Assembly (NCBI GenBank): GCA_946887075.1
Contig: CAMPKA010000003.1
Location: 62,001-126,000 of the forward strand
DNA length: 64,000 nucleotides
Direction: 5' to 3'
DNA from: an uncultured Salinimicrobium sp.
Lineage (GTDB): Bacteria; Bacteroidota; Bacteroidia; Flavobacteriales; Flavobacteriaceae
Shown here: positions 54,057 to 63,269 of the stretch, piece after piece
Layout of the letters: every line of letters begins with the position of its first letter
How positions within the stretch are numbered: position 1 is the stretch's first letter
Notes under the pieces: generated by a model
The model's database searches: none
The model's input: only the letters and a program-made list of their open reading frames with translations
Told to the model about the DNA's origin: nothing
Position numbers and translations under genes: made by a program

Positions 54057-55898
54057 TTACAAGAATCTTTTATCGAGTTCATCCAGGGTCAAGGTAACAA
54101 ATACAGGTTTATTATTGGGCGAAAAAGCAGGTTCCTTACAGGCAAAAAGACTATTTATGATATTTTGCTGTTGTCCGGCATCAAGAGAGGTTCCGGATTT
54201 GACAGCCATGCTCCTGGCAAGTGATTTGGCTAACAGGTCGTTCTGTGAAAAACCCTCCGGCACCTCATTTTCGAGATCTGAGAGCAGGTGTTCCAGGAGA
54301 ATGGTCACCTCGCTTTCTGAAATCCTTGTCGGTATTCCCGTAATGACAACAAGGTCCTTTCTGAAATCTGCAAAGACGAATCCCATTTGTTGCAAAACTT
54401 CCTTCTGCTGCTGGAGCAATCTTACCTCCTCTTTGGTAAACTGAAGCTCCAGCGGAAACAGTAATTGCTGACTTACCGCAGCAGTCACGGTAATGTTCCT
54501 GAGAAATTCCTCATAAAGGATTCGGGAATGCGCCCTATGCTGGTCTATGACAAGAATCCCGGTACGGAGTGTACTGACGATATACTTTTTATTTAACTGA
54601 AAAGTGTTGGCTCCCGATTCCGTTTCGGCCTCGCTAAAGAGCTCAGGGGAACCCGCATCACTCTCGAATTCCATCTGATTGAATTCCTGGACCTCGGCAA
54701 AATCGTCTTGAACCCCGCTGTAAAGTCCTTCCCAGGCACTCGGGGTTTTTCCACTGGATCCTCCTGATCCCTTATAGGAACTATTTCTTTCTCTGAAGGG
54801 ATTAAAGTCAGGATCCACCTCAATCCGGGGTGCAGAAGCAGCAGCCCGCTTGATCTCATACGGGGGATCAAGATCCGGATCCTGTTCAAAATCAAGAACT
54901 GGTGCAATATTGAACTGCCCCAGACTGTGTTTTATCGCACTTCTCAGAAGCGTATACAACGCATGTTCATCGTCAAATTTGATTTCGGTTTTTGTGGGGT
55001 GAATATTGATATCTATTGTCTTGGGGTCTACTTCCAAAAACAGAAAATAAGCAGGATGGGCCTTCTCCCGAAGCAAGCCTTCAAAGGCAGCTGCAACAGC
55101 ATGATTCAGGTAAGGGCTCTTGATGAACCGGTCATTGACAAAAAAGAACTGCTCACCTCTGCTCTTTTTTGCAAATTCCGGTTTCCCAACATAACCATGG
55201 AACTTCACTATGGCCGTTTCTTCTTCAACAGGAACCAGTTTTTCATTGGTCTTGCCCCCGAATATAGCTACGATTCTTTGTCTGTGATTTCCAGGATTCA
55301 GCTGAAACAATTCTGCCCCATCGTTGAAGAGGGAGAATTTTATAGAGGGATGTGCAAGGGCAACACGATGAAATTCGTCAATAATATGTCGCAACTCGAC
55401 CGCCGTACTCTTCAGAAAATTTCTTCTGGCGGGAATGTTGTAAAACAGATTCTTTACACTGATTGTAGTCCCTGGTGAAGTAACACAGGGCTCTTGGGAT
55501 ACCACAGCAGATCCTTCGATTCTCACACAGGATCCGACATCCTGATCCTGCATTCTTGTCCTGAGTTCCACGTGGGCGATAGCAGCAATCGAAGCCAGAG
55601 CTTCCCCACGGAAACCTTTGGTCCTTAACCTGAATAGATCCTCTGCTGAATTGATTTTGGAGGTTGCGTGTCTTTCAAAACAGCGCCTTGCGTCTGTCTG
55701 GGTCATCCCCTTTCCGTTGTCCGATACCTGGATCAGTACTTTTCCAGCTTCTTTGACCTGAATCCCAACTTCCGTTGCATGAGCATCTATGGCGTTTTCA
55801 AGAAGTTCCTTAACCACGGACGCCGGCCTTTGGACCACTTCCCCTGCAGCGATTTGATTCGCAACATGGTCGGGCAGAAGATGAATCACGTCAGCCAT
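54057..55898 (-). CDS. mutL: DNA mismatch repair protein MutL
   Basis: A 613-aa protein. The GHKL ATPase domain shows ELLENAIDAHAT, VSDNGKGM, RHATSKI and TKGFRGEALASIAA. The C-terminal dimerisation domain contains DQHRAHSRILYE (452-463), where the endonuclease-type consensus would have Ala after DQH and Glu after AH. The late block reads FACKEPAFSPNNKPVF rather than CPHGRP. It therefore appears to lack the standard latent nuclease motif. Confidence 0.93.
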   Translation of the reverse strand: MADVIHLLPDHVANQIAAGEVVQRPASVVKELLENAIDAHATEVGIQVKEAGKVLIQVSDNGKGMTQTDARRCFERHATSKINSAEDLFRLRTKGFRGEALASIAAIAHVELRTRMQDQDVGSCVRIEGSAVVSQEPCVTSPGTTISVKNLFYNIPARRNFLKSTAVELRHIIDEFHRVALAHPSIKFSLFNDGAELFQLNPGNHRQRIVAIFGGKTNEKLVPVEEETAIVKFHGYVGKPEFAKKSRGEQFFFVNDRFIKSPYLNHAVAAAFEGLLREKAHPAYFLFLEVDPKTIDINIHPTKTEIKFDDEHALYTLLRSAIKHSLGQFNIAPVLDFEQDPDLDPPYEIKRAAASAPRIEVDPDFNPFRERNSSYKGSGGSSGKTPSAWEGLYSGVQDDFAEVQEFNQMEFESDAGSPELFSEAETESGANTFQLNKKYIVSTLRTGILVIDQHRAHSRILYEEFLRNITVTAAVSQQLLFPLELQFTKEEVRLLQQQKEVLQQMGFVFADFRKDLVVITGIPTRISESEVTILLEHLLSDLENEVPEGFSQNDLLAKSLARSMAVKSGTSLDAGQQQNIINSLFACKEPAFSPNNKPVFVTLTLDELDKRFL

Positions 55899-56195
55899 CT
55901 AGTAGGTGGGCCTTGAGAAAATAGAGAGATCGAAATCGATGATCCAGAGAAATATCAGCAGGAGGACCAGCATGATCAGGAGCAATCTTGAGTTTATGCC
56001 TCTGTTGCCACGGGTTCTGCTGGCCTGCCGGTCCTTTGCCCATTGGGCTCCAAAATCTATGGCGTTAGCGGTATCTCGAAACTTTCGGAATTTGGAATCG
56101 AAGCTATAAATGTTCCCAGTATCCTTTCCCTGGTAATATCGGGGGGTATAATTAAATCGCTGATTTTTGCGCTGCTTAAAAAAATTGGCTCTCAA
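55899..56195 (-). CDS. Small conserved protein between mutL and ribH
   Basis: No ATG is available in frame; TTG 56195 gives 98 aa and TTG 56225 gives 108 aa. The product has a basic N-terminus (FFKQRKNQRFNYTPRYYQ), a charged middle and one C-terminal transmembrane helix (LLLIMLVLLLIFLWII). Flavobacterial relatives are often labelled riboflavin synthase subunit beta because of their position, but no such domain is visible. It directly precedes mutL. Confidence 0.65.
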   Translation of the reverse strand: MRANFFKQRKNQRFNYTPRYYQGKDTGNIYSFDSKFRKFRDTANAIDFGAQWAKDRQASRTRGNRGINSRLLLIMLVLLLIFLWIIDFDLSIFSRPTY

Positions 56196-56304
56196 AATGA
56201 AGTTCTTAATTTTCCGGAAAACCAAATTTACTCAAAATGCCCAAACTTTCCGAAAATATACCTGGGCTAACTTTGAGCAGCAAAAAAGATGCCGTGGCGA
56301 AGGC

Positions 56305-56802
56305 TTAAAGTCGGGAATCCTGGCGGAGCTGAGCCATTTTTATGGCTGCCACAGCGGCTTCCGCACCTTTGTTTCCGTGCCTTCCTCCAGATCGATCTTT
56401 GGCCTGTTGCACATTCTGGTCAGTAAGAACGCAGAAGATCACCGGGATGTCGGATCGCACATTCAGGTCCTTGATCCCCTGGGACACTGCCTGGCATACA
56501 TAGTCAAAATGCTTTGTTTCACCCTCGATCACACTACCGACAGCGATGATGGCATCCAGCATATCATAACTTTCCTGCATCTTTTTACAGCCGTAGACCA
56601 GTTCAAAGCTCCCCGGAACGTTCCAACGCACGATCCTCCGTTCCAGAACATGGTTCTCCAGAAGGACTTCAATTGCACCTTGGCACAAAGCCTCGGTAAT
56701 CTCCGGGTTCCATTCTGAAACCACAATCCCGAACCTAAAATCCTTTGCATCCGGAATCCGGTTCCTGTCGTATTCTGAGAGATTCTTGCCTTCTGTAGCC
56801 AT
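56305..56802 (-). CDS. ribH: 6,7-dimethyl-8-ribityllumazine synthase
   Basis: A 165-aa protein with the family blocks FGIVVSEWNPEIT, VPGSFELVYG, AIIAVGSVIEGETKHFDYVC (core GSVIEGETKHFD with catalytic His) and PVIFCVLT. It makes the lumazine precursor of riboflavin in an icosahedral or pentameric assembly. It ends six bases after the TPR gene's stop region, in the same operon orientation. Confidence 0.95.
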   Translation of the reverse strand: MATEGKNLSEYDRNRIPDAKDFRFGIVVSEWNPEITEALCQGAIEVLLENHVLERRIVRWNVPGSFELVYGCKKMQESYDMLDAIIAVGSVIEGETKHFDYVCQAVSQGIKDLNVRSDIPVIFCVLTDQNVQQAKDRSGGRHGNKGAEAAVAAIKMAQLRQDSRL

Positions 56803-56808
56803 TATTTT

Positions 56809-57582
56809 CTACCTCTGCATTGCCACCGCCTGTCCAAGATAGACATCTACCTTTCTGGCTTCGGGAGAGTCCGGGAATTCTTCTTTGATCCGATTGAGGT
56901 ACTCTTCTGCAGCTGCACCTTTTTCGAGCTGGATCGCTGTGAGTGCCGCTTTCATCAGAAATCTCGGAGTTGTAAAGGGATTGGTTTTCATACCGGCAGC
57001 TTCTTCGTAGTAACCCAGGGCTTCCTCAGGTTGTTCGAGCTGAAGAAAAGCATCTCCTATTGCACCCTTAGCCAAAGGCCCTAATATCTGATCATCGCTC
57101 TCGAACTGATCAAGGCTTTGAATTGCTTTCTGGTATTGGTTGGTTCTTAGATATGCCATTCCGGCATAGTAGTGGGCAAGGTTTGCGGCATCGGTTCCCC
57201 CGTAATTCTCGGCGATATCGATAAAACCGAATTTTCCCTGACCGCCTGTAAGAGCCAGATTAAACAGTGAATCGCTTTGTGCAGACGAAGCGTCCAGTGC
57301 AGCGTCAAAATACTGTTGTGCTTGGAACATCTCATTAGCCGCCTCCGTTTCCTGCGGCTCCTGAATGAATTCCTCATAAGCCAGGTAGCCCAAAATGACC
57401 AGAGCAGCAATTCCTATAATAATAAAGATATACTTCTGATTACGGGCAACCCAGGCTTCGGTCTTACTTGCCCCCTCATCAAGGGTGTTGAAAACCTCGG
57501 CTGTTGTTGAACCTTCTTCAGCGGCATTTTGTTGTTCTTCCCGGGTCTTCGGCTTATAACCTCTTTTCTTATAAGTTGCCAT
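56809..57582 (-). CDS. YfgM-like membrane-anchored TPR protein
   Basis: A 257-aa protein: a basic N-terminus (YKKRGYKPKTREEQ), one transmembrane helix (YIFIIIGIAALVILGYLAY, about 50-68), then TPR helices in the periplasm (LAHYYAGMAYLRTNQYQKAIQSL in part). This resembles YfgM/BepA-type helpers of secretion or envelope assembly. It is upstream of ribH with 6 bp between them and divergent from recF. Confidence 0.8.
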   Translation of the reverse strand: MATYKKRGYKPKTREEQQNAAEEGSTTAEVFNTLDEGASKTEAWVARNQKYIFIIIGIAALVILGYLAYEEFIQEPQETEAANEMFQAQQYFDAALDASSAQSDSLFNLALTGGQGKFGFIDIAENYGGTDAANLAHYYAGMAYLRTNQYQKAIQSLDQFESDDQILGPLAKGAIGDAFLQLEQPEEALGYYEEAAGMKTNPFTTPRFLMKAALTAIQLEKGAAAEEYLNRIKEEFPDSPEARKVDVYLGQAVAMQR

Positions 57583-57732
57583 AAATAAGTGTTAAATTGA
57601 AGCGCAAAAATAGCGCTTTTCTTTAAAAGTAAAAGGATAAAAATCGGATAATTTATGCTAATTTGCACCTTCAGAAAACACCGTTCACCTGCTGTTTACG
57701 CTGATATTTTATCACAGATTTAGCGTCTTTTC

Positions 57733-58812
57733 ATGTTTCTCAAGCACCTTTCTCTTCTGAACTACAAGAATATCGATTCAGCCGAATTCGATTTTGACGG
57801 CAAGATCAACTGTCTGGTCGGGAACAATGGCGTGGGAAAGACCAATGTACTGGATAGCATCTATCATCTGGCTTTTGGAAAAAGCTATTTCAACCCAGTT
57901 ACGAGCCAGAACATCAGGCATGAAGCTCAGTTTTTTGTGATCGAAGGTCTGCTAGAGAAGAAGGGTCGGGACGAGACCATAGTGGTAAGTGCCAAGCGCG
58001 GACAAAAGAAAATGATCAAACGCAACAACAAGCCCTATGAACGGCTAAGTGACCATATCGGCCTGATTCCAACTGTCATGATCTCCCCTGCCGATCGGGA
58101 TCTTATTGCCGAGGGCAGCGAAATACGTCGCAAGTTCATGGACGGCGTGATTTCCCAGGGAGATAATCAGTATCTGCAAGATCTAATCAGCTATGGAAAA
58201 ATCCTCTCCCAACGAAACTCCCTCCTGAAGTATTTTGCTGCGAACAACACCTTCGAAGGTGATACCCTTAGTATTTACAACATGCAGCTAAAGGACACGG
58301 GGAGCCGACTTTTCATGAAGCGAACCGATTTTATGAAGTCTTTTATCCCGATCTTTCAGGAAAGATACAGAAGCATCAGTAAAGGCCGCGAGAACGTGAC
58401 CATTGCATACAAAAGCCAGCTGGAGGAAAGCGATATTCAAACCCTGCTTGAGGAACACCTTCAGAAAGATCTGGCGCTCCAATACACAACTACCGGGGTT
58501 CATAAGGATGATCTTATTTTTGAGATTGAGGGCCATCCCGTGAAGAAATTTGGATCACAGGGTCAGCAAAAATCCTTCCTGATTGCCTTGAAACTCGCCC
58601 AGTTCGATTTTATTAAGGACCTGGGAAAAATTGCTCCGATCTTACTTTTGGATGACATTTTTGACAAACTGGACGAAAACCGGGTGGCTCACATTGTGGA
58701 CCTGGTGGCTAAGGATGAGTTGGGACAGATTTTTATAAGTGACACGCACCGGGATCGGACGGAACATGTAGTACGGGAGACCGGGCAGTCCTATAAAATA
58801 TTTCCATTATGA
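57733..58812 (+). CDS. recF: DNA replication/repair protein RecF
   Basis: A 359-aa SMC-like ATPase. Walker A is [10 protein letters not shown] near residue 28, the signature region reads [23 protein letters not shown], and Walker B is [16 protein letters not shown]. It loads RecA at gaps with RecOR. The ATG of the next gene overlaps its stop by 4 bp. Confidence 0.95.
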   Translation: MFLKHLSLLNYKNIDSAEFDFDGKINCLVGNNGVGKTNVLDSIYHLAFGKSYFNPVTSQNIRHEAQFFVIEGLLEKKGRDETIVVSAKRGQKKMIKRNNKPYERLSDHIGLIPTVMISPADRDLIAEGSEIRRKFMDGVISQGDNQYLQDLISYGKILSQRNSLLKYFAANNTFEGDTLSIYNMQLKDTGSRLFMKRTDFMKSFIPIFQERYRSISKGRENVTIAYKSQLEESDIQTLLEEHLQKDLALQYTTTGVHKDDLIFEIEGHPVKKFGSQGQQKSFLIALKLAQFDFIKDLGKIAPILLLDDIFDKLDENRVAHIVDLVAKDELGQIFISDTHRDRTEHVVRETGQSYKIFPL

Positions 58813-59222
58813 AAATCACTACACTTCTTCTTTTGGTGTGCATTCTGATCGGATGCGATCATCGGGACCAGCAGGACACCATCAATGATCTCAATGGTTA
58901 TTGGCAGATCAAAAAGGCAGTTATGCCGGACGGAAGTGTAAAACAATTTGCCCCCGGACAGATAATTGATTATATAAAAATATCCGAAAGGAAAGGGATC
59001 CGGAAAAAACTGCGCTTGGAGTTCGATGGCGAATTCCGCTCTTCACACGAACAGGAATCTTTCGTGGTCAGACCCGAAAACGATACGCTGAGAATTTTTT
59101 ACACCACACGTTTTGATACTCGAAAGGAAACCTTAATTTCGGTGGACAAGGAGCAATTGATCACACGCGGCGAAACCGGAATCCGATTCGTCTATCAGAA
59201 ATACCACCCCAATACCGATTGA
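58809..59222 (+). CDS. Lipocalin-like lipoprotein
   Basis: A 137-aa lipoprotein (signal ending LIGC) with a lipocalin-like start [15 protein letters not shown] and following strands ([21 protein letters not shown]). It is translated from within the recF stop (ATGA) and is followed directly by a DUF721 gene. Why an envelope protein is coupled to replication genes is unclear. Confidence 0.75.
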   Translation: MKITTLLLLVCILIGCDHRDQQDTINDLNGYWQIKKAVMPDGSVKQFAPGQIIDYIKISERKGIRKKLRLEFDGEFRSSHEQESFVVRPENDTLRIFYTTRFDTRKETLISVDKEQLITRGETGIRFVYQKYHPNTD

Positions 59223-59224
59223 CC

Positions 59225-59521
59225 ATGGTCAGAAAAAAAAATGAACACCAAAGTATCAGTGAAGCGCTTCAGGATTTCGTAAAAGACCATAGGCTGCAGC
59301 AAGGTTTGGACAAGGTTCATGTTCGGGAGGCCTGGACAAACCAAATGGGACCTGCGATTGCCAAATATACCACCGCAATAAAACTAGATCGCGATGTCCT
59401 GTATATTCAGCTGAGTTCTTCTGTTTTGCGGGAGGAATTGTCCTACGGAAAGGAAAAGATCATTAAATTGCTCAACGAGGAACTAGGTCGAAATCTTATT
59501 AAAAAGCTCGTTCTGAGATAA
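59225..59521 (+). CDS. DUF721 (DciA-like) protein
   Basis: From ATG 59225 it has 98 aa. The single domain has SISEALQDFVKDHRLQQGLDKVHVREAWTNQMG (core VREAWTNQMG), the hydrophobic strand TLYIQLSSSVLREELSY-like DVLYIQLSSSVLREEL and a basic end. DUF721 is the KH-like domain of DciA, the replicative helicase operator of many bacteria lacking DnaC/DnaI. Its place after recF supports a DNA role. Confidence 0.8.
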   Translation: MVRKKNEHQSISEALQDFVKDHRLQQGLDKVHVREAWTNQMGPAIAKYTTAIKLDRDVLYIQLSSSVLREELSYGKEKIIKLLNEELGRNLIKKLVLR

Positions 59522-59686
59522 TCTTCCCCTCCACATCCGGTGAGGTAGGTTTTGGCAGTGTAAAGATTTTAGCAACCGAAATCTCCCTGATTCCTATTCA
59601 TTACCTCAGTTCCGTCTCCAGGGTTAAAGATCAATGCGACTTTTGTTACCGGGAACAAGCTTCGGCCGAAAAGCCAAAATTGAAAA

Positions 59687-59719
59687 TGCCCCCAAAGAAT
59701 TGATATCTTTTTGGGGGCA
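59687..59719 (-). terminator. Hairpin between DUF721 and ndk genes
   Basis: A long inverted repeat: TGCCCCCAAA at 59687-59696 pairs with TTTGGGGGCA at 59710-59719. On the minus strand it is followed by a T-rich tail, suiting termination of ndk, and it may stop the recF operon from the other side. Confidence 0.5.
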
Positions 59720-59755
59720 CTTCTATAGAATATAAAGGGATCTGACCTGAGCCAT

Positions 59756-60175
59756 TTAAAACATTTCTCTTCCGGAAAAATGGAAAGCCCCTTCAATCGC
59801 AGCATTGTCATCACTATCGCTACCATGGACAGCGTTCTCTCCTACTGAGGTTGCGAATTTCTTTCTTATGGTACCTTCGGCAGCCTCCTGAGGATTTGTC
59901 GCCCCGATCAGCGTCCGGAAATCCTCTACAGCGTTTTCCTTCTCAAGAATGGCTGCTACAATAGGTCCGCGGCTCATAAATTCAACCAACTCCCCATAGA
60001 AAGGTCTTTCCCTGTGAATTTCGTAGAATTTCTCTGCATCACTTCGGGTCATCTGGGTCAGCTTCATCGCTACGATTCTGAATCCCGATGCCGTAATCTG
60101 CTCCAAAATTGCACCGATATGCCCTTTCTCAACAGCATCTGGTTTTATCATCGTGAATGTTCTATTTCCTGCCAT
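59756..60175 (-). CDS. ndk: Nucleoside diphosphate kinase
   Basis: From ATG 60175 it has 139 aa, the usual length; the longer frame from 60316 would include the promoter. The sequence shows [17 protein letters not shown] and the active-site His in NAVHGSDS. It balances nucleoside triphosphate pools. Confidence 0.95.
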   Translation of the reverse strand: MAGNRTFTMIKPDAVEKGHIGAILEQITASGFRIVAMKLTQMTRSDAEKFYEIHRERPFYGELVEFMSRGPIVAAILEKENAVEDFRTLIGATNPQEAAEGTIRKKFATSVGENAVHGSDSDDNAAIEGAFHFSGREMF

Positions 60176-60198
60176 GTCTTGTTTTTTTAATTTGCGTG

Positions 60199-60229
60199 CA
60201 AAAATAATCATTAATAAGCCATTCACAAC
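60199..60229 (-). promoter_or_regulatory. Promoter of ndk
   Basis: On the minus strand: GTTG (60229-60226), a 19-bp spacer and TATTTTTG (60206-60199), an exact TAnnTTTG. The ATG lies 23 bp downstream, which also supports the short ndk start. Confidence 0.6.
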
Positions 60230-60338
60230 TCTTGCTCTTATTTTATTGACAAAAGCTGCCCTTCCCTTTTTTATACTCTGCGGTTGGAATCTGGAGATCC
60301 TTTCCTGAAATAGCAAATATTAGGTATATTCGCCCCGT

Positions 60339-61355
60339 ATGACTAATAAAGATATCTCTACAGTTAAAGAGCTATTAGCAGGACGAAAGAGGATTGTAAT
60401 AGTCCCACACAAGGGCCCGGATGGGGATGCCATGGGATCTTGTCTTGCCCTAAAAATCCTTCTTGAAGGCCAGGGCCATGAGGTTCAGCTTATTGCTCCC
60501 AATGATTTTCCGGATTTTCTGAAATGGATGCCCACCATAAATGAAACGCTGGTCTATGACTGTGAAAAGGAAAAGTGTGATCAAATCATAGGCGATTCCG
60601 AGGTGATATTCGTCCTGGACTTTAATCATCTCTCCCGGGCTGGTGATATGAAGGAAGCCTTACAGGCTGCCCAAGCAGATTTTGTTATGATCGACCACCA
60701 TCAGCAGCCAGAGGAATTTGCCAGGGTCACCTATAGCGATGTCACCATGTGCTCTACCTGCCAAATGGTCTATCACTTCATAGAATCAACTGGCCTGCAG
60801 GAGCATATCACGCCTCAGATCGCCACCTGTCTCTACACAGGGATCATGACCGATACCGGGTCCTTTCGGTACCGATCAACCACGAGCCTGACCCACCAGG
60901 TCATCGCTCACCTGATCGAGAAAGGAGCTGACAACACCTCCATCCACGAGAACATCTATGACACCAACACCTATGATCAGCTACAATTATTGGGCTGTGC
61001 TTTACGAAACCTCCAGGTACTGGAGGATTTCCGCACTGCATATATCACGCTGAGTCAGGAGGAACTCGACAGGTATAATTTCAGAAAAGGAGATACCGAG
61101 GGATTCGTCAATTACGGCTTATCTCTGTCGGGCATTGTACTTGCAGTCATTTTCATTGAGAATTCCAGTGAAAAAATTATCAAGATCTCTTTCAGATCGA
61201 AGGGAACCTTCTCCGTAAATGATTTTGCCCGGAGATTCTTTCACGGTGGGGGCCATGTCAACGCAGCGGGAGGGAAAAGCGACCTGTCCATGAGAGAAAC
61301 CATTGATAAATTTATTAGTATATTACCTGAATATAAAACCAGCCTATCTTTATAA
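60339..61355 (+). CDS. DHH-family phosphoesterase (NrnA-like)
   Basis: A 338-aa protein. The DHH motifs are IVPHKGPDGDAMGS, VIFVLDFNHLSR and VMIDHHQQPEEF, with the DHHA1 C-terminal motif HGGGHVNAAGG. It most resembles bifunctional oligoribonuclease/PAP phosphatase, degrading short RNA or related nucleotides. It is divergent from ndk and lies upstream of gldI. Confidence 0.9.
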   Translation: MTNKDISTVKELLAGRKRIVIVPHKGPDGDAMGSCLALKILLEGQGHEVQLIAPNDFPDFLKWMPTINETLVYDCEKEKCDQIIGDSEVIFVLDFNHLSRAGDMKEALQAAQADFVMIDHHQQPEEFARVTYSDVTMCSTCQMVYHFIESTGLQEHITPQIATCLYTGIMTDTGSFRYRSTTSLTHQVIAHLIEKGADNTSIHENIYDTNTYDQLQLLGCALRNLQVLEDFRTAYITLSQEELDRYNFRKGDTEGFVNYGLSLSGIVLAVIFIENSSEKIIKISFRSKGTFSVNDFARRFFHGGGHVNAAGGKSDLSMRETIDKFISILPEYKTSLSL

Positions 61356-61510
61356 ACAAGGATCCACGGGTTTAACACCTCCTCTATTGATGGATAACAG
61401 AAATGATCTTCCTCGAGAATTCGCCTCACACAAAAACTCGAAATATGGTGTCAGAACGTAAAGCAGCCGCATCTTTCAGCACCTGTAATCTGAAATATGG
61501 AGTTTCCAGG

Positions 61511-62068
61511 ATGCTGTTATTTGTTCTGGTCATATCCGGAATTTGCTCCTGTAAAGGACCAGAACCCAGACGTCCTGTTTCTCAGGAGAGCGGTTCCTAT
61601 ATAGATGAATCTATAGAAAGGAACAGGAAGATAGTGGCAGCAGAAGAAAGGGCGATTCACCAGATCATCGATCAGGACAGTCTTAACACCTACCATTCTT
61701 CTCCCCACGGATTCTGGTATACTTATCAGGTTAAGGATTCTACCTCCTCCCCCACACCAGATTTCGGGGATATTGTGGAATTCGATTATGATCTGAAAAC
61801 CCTTTCCGGCCGGCCTATTTACAGCGATCAGGAGATCCCGCGACGGACCTATATCATGGACAAGGAGCGACTCTTTAGCGGCCTTCGCGAAGGTTTGAAG
61901 CTGATGAGAGAAGGAGAAACCGTCACCTTTCTCTTCCCTTCCCATAAGGCTTTTGGATACTATGGAGATAAGAGAAGGATTGGAAGTGATGTACCGGTAA
62001 TAGCCACCGTTACCCTTTATAATATTACATCCAAAGATGAAGAAAACCCTGATTCAGAAAACAAATAA
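61511..62068 (+). CDS. gldI: Gliding motility-associated PPIase lipoprotein GldI
   Basis: From ATG 61511 the protein has 185 aa and a lipoprotein signal ending SGICSC; longer starts (61403, 61445) would precede the signal with polar residues. The FKBP-like domain shows FGDIVEFDYDL, LFSGLREGLKLMREGETVTFLFPS and FGYYG. GldI is needed for gliding in Flavobacterium johnsoniae, probably by helping fold secreted proteins. The next PPIase gene starts 22 bp later. Confidence 0.88.
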   Translation: MLLFVLVISGICSCKGPEPRRPVSQESGSYIDESIERNRKIVAAEERAIHQIIDQDSLNTYHSSPHGFWYTYQVKDSTSSPTPDFGDIVEFDYDLKTLSGRPIYSDQEIPRRTYIMDKERLFSGLREGLKLMREGETVTFLFPSHKAFGYYGDKRRIGSDVPVIATVTLYNITSKDEENPDSENK

Positions 62069-62090
62069 ACCTATAAACCAATCCATTAAA

Positions 62091-63212
62091 ATGAAAAAAA
62101 TCAGTCTATTTTTAATTTGTAGTATCCTTATTGGTCTTACTTCCTGCCAGGAGGAATATCCTGAGCTCGAAGAGGGTCTCTACGCAGAATTTAAAACAAA
62201 CAAAGGTACCTTTGTCGCCGAACTTTATTACCAGGCGACTCCTTTGACTGTCGCAAGTTTTGTCTCTCTTGCCGAGGGTACTAACCCCATGGTCGAAGAA
62301 CAGTATAAGAAAAAACCCTTTTATGATGGGTTAACCTTCCACCGCGTAATAGGAGACTTCATGATCCAGGGAGGCGATCCTACTGGGACGGGAAGCGGGG
62401 GACCTGGTTACGAGTTCCCCAACGAGATTGTCGATACCCTTACCCACAATTCCAAAGGAATCCTTTCGATGGCTAATTCCGGGCCGGATACCAATGGAAG
62501 CCAGTTCTTTATCACTTTAAAAGAAACACCATGGCTTGATGGCCGTCACACGGTATTCGGAAAGATCGTAAAAGGACAGGAAATTGTCGATCAGATCGGT
62601 CAGGTCGAAACCGATCCAGGGGATAAACCTGTCGATCCAGTAGTTATGGAAGAAGTCAATATCATCCGGAAAGGAGAGCAGGCGGAAAACTTCGAGGCTG
62701 CTGAAGTCCTCACTCGTGAACTCGAAGCCCACAAAGCAGAGGCCGAAGCCATGGAACAGAAAGTTACCCAGCAAAACAAAGAAAACCAGGAGCGTCTGGC
62801 ACAGCTCAAACAGGAAGCCGAGAAGCTTGAGAGTGGACTCCAGATCGCCTATCTTGAGGAAGGGGAAGGACCTAAACCGAAACTCGGGGATACCGTGATG
62901 GTGAATTATATCGGTTATCTTCCCGAAGGAAAGGTCTTTGACACCAATTTAGAAGAAGTAGCAAGAACTTACAACATGTTCGATGAGCGAAGAGCTCAAA
63001 TGGGTGGATACAGCCCAATGCCTGTGGTGTACAGTCCTGATACCAGAATGATTCCAGGTTTCATAGAAGGGGTTCAACAAATGAATGTTGGAGACAAGGC
63101 TCTGTTTTTTATTCCCTCCCATCTGGGTTACGGGGAACGCGGAGCACCTCCAGTAATTCCTGCAAATTCTGACCTGATATTTGAAGTTGAAATGGTCCAG
63201 CTCCAGGAATAG
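62091..63212 (+). CDS. Cyclophilin-FKBP fusion peptidyl-prolyl isomerase, lipoprotein
   Basis: From ATG 62091 it has 373 aa with a lipoprotein signal ending GLTSC. Residues about 30-205 are cyclophilin (FYDGLTFHRVIGDFMIQGGDP, core FHRVIGDFMIQGGD; NGSQFFITL; HTVFGKI). A coiled coil at about 215-265 is rich in Glu, Lys and Gln. The C-terminal FKBP domain shows MVNYIGYLPEGKVFD, MIPGFIEGVQQM and YGERGAPPVIPANSDLIF. It should fold proteins in the envelope. Confidence 0.92.
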   Translation: MKKISLFLICSILIGLTSCQEEYPELEEGLYAEFKTNKGTFVAELYYQATPLTVASFVSLAEGTNPMVEEQYKKKPFYDGLTFHRVIGDFMIQGGDPTGTGSGGPGYEFPNEIVDTLTHNSKGILSMANSGPDTNGSQFFITLKETPWLDGRHTVFGKIVKGQEIVDQIGQVETDPGDKPVDPVVMEEVNIIRKGEQAENFEAAEVLTRELEAHKAEAEAMEQKVTQQNKENQERLAQLKQEAEKLESGLQIAYLEEGEGPKPKLGDTVMVNYIGYLPEGKVFDTNLEEVARTYNMFDERRAQMGGYSPMPVVYSPDTRMIPGFIEGVQQMNVGDKALFFIPSHLGYGERGAPPVIPANSDLIFEVEMVQLQE

Positions 63213-63237
63213 GACCTGAAATCTCCGAAAATCAAAG

Positions 63238-63269
63238 GCTGCCCGAGGTTTTCTCAGGCAGCTTTTTTT
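63238..63269 (+). terminator. Terminator at the end of the PPIase gene, reaching into the pepD end
   Basis: GCTGCCCGAG (63238-63247) pairs with CTCAGGCAGC (63253-63262) apart from one mismatch, 5-nt loop, then seven T at 63263-63269. It overlaps the pepD stop region, so it serves convergent genes. Confidence 0.8.
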
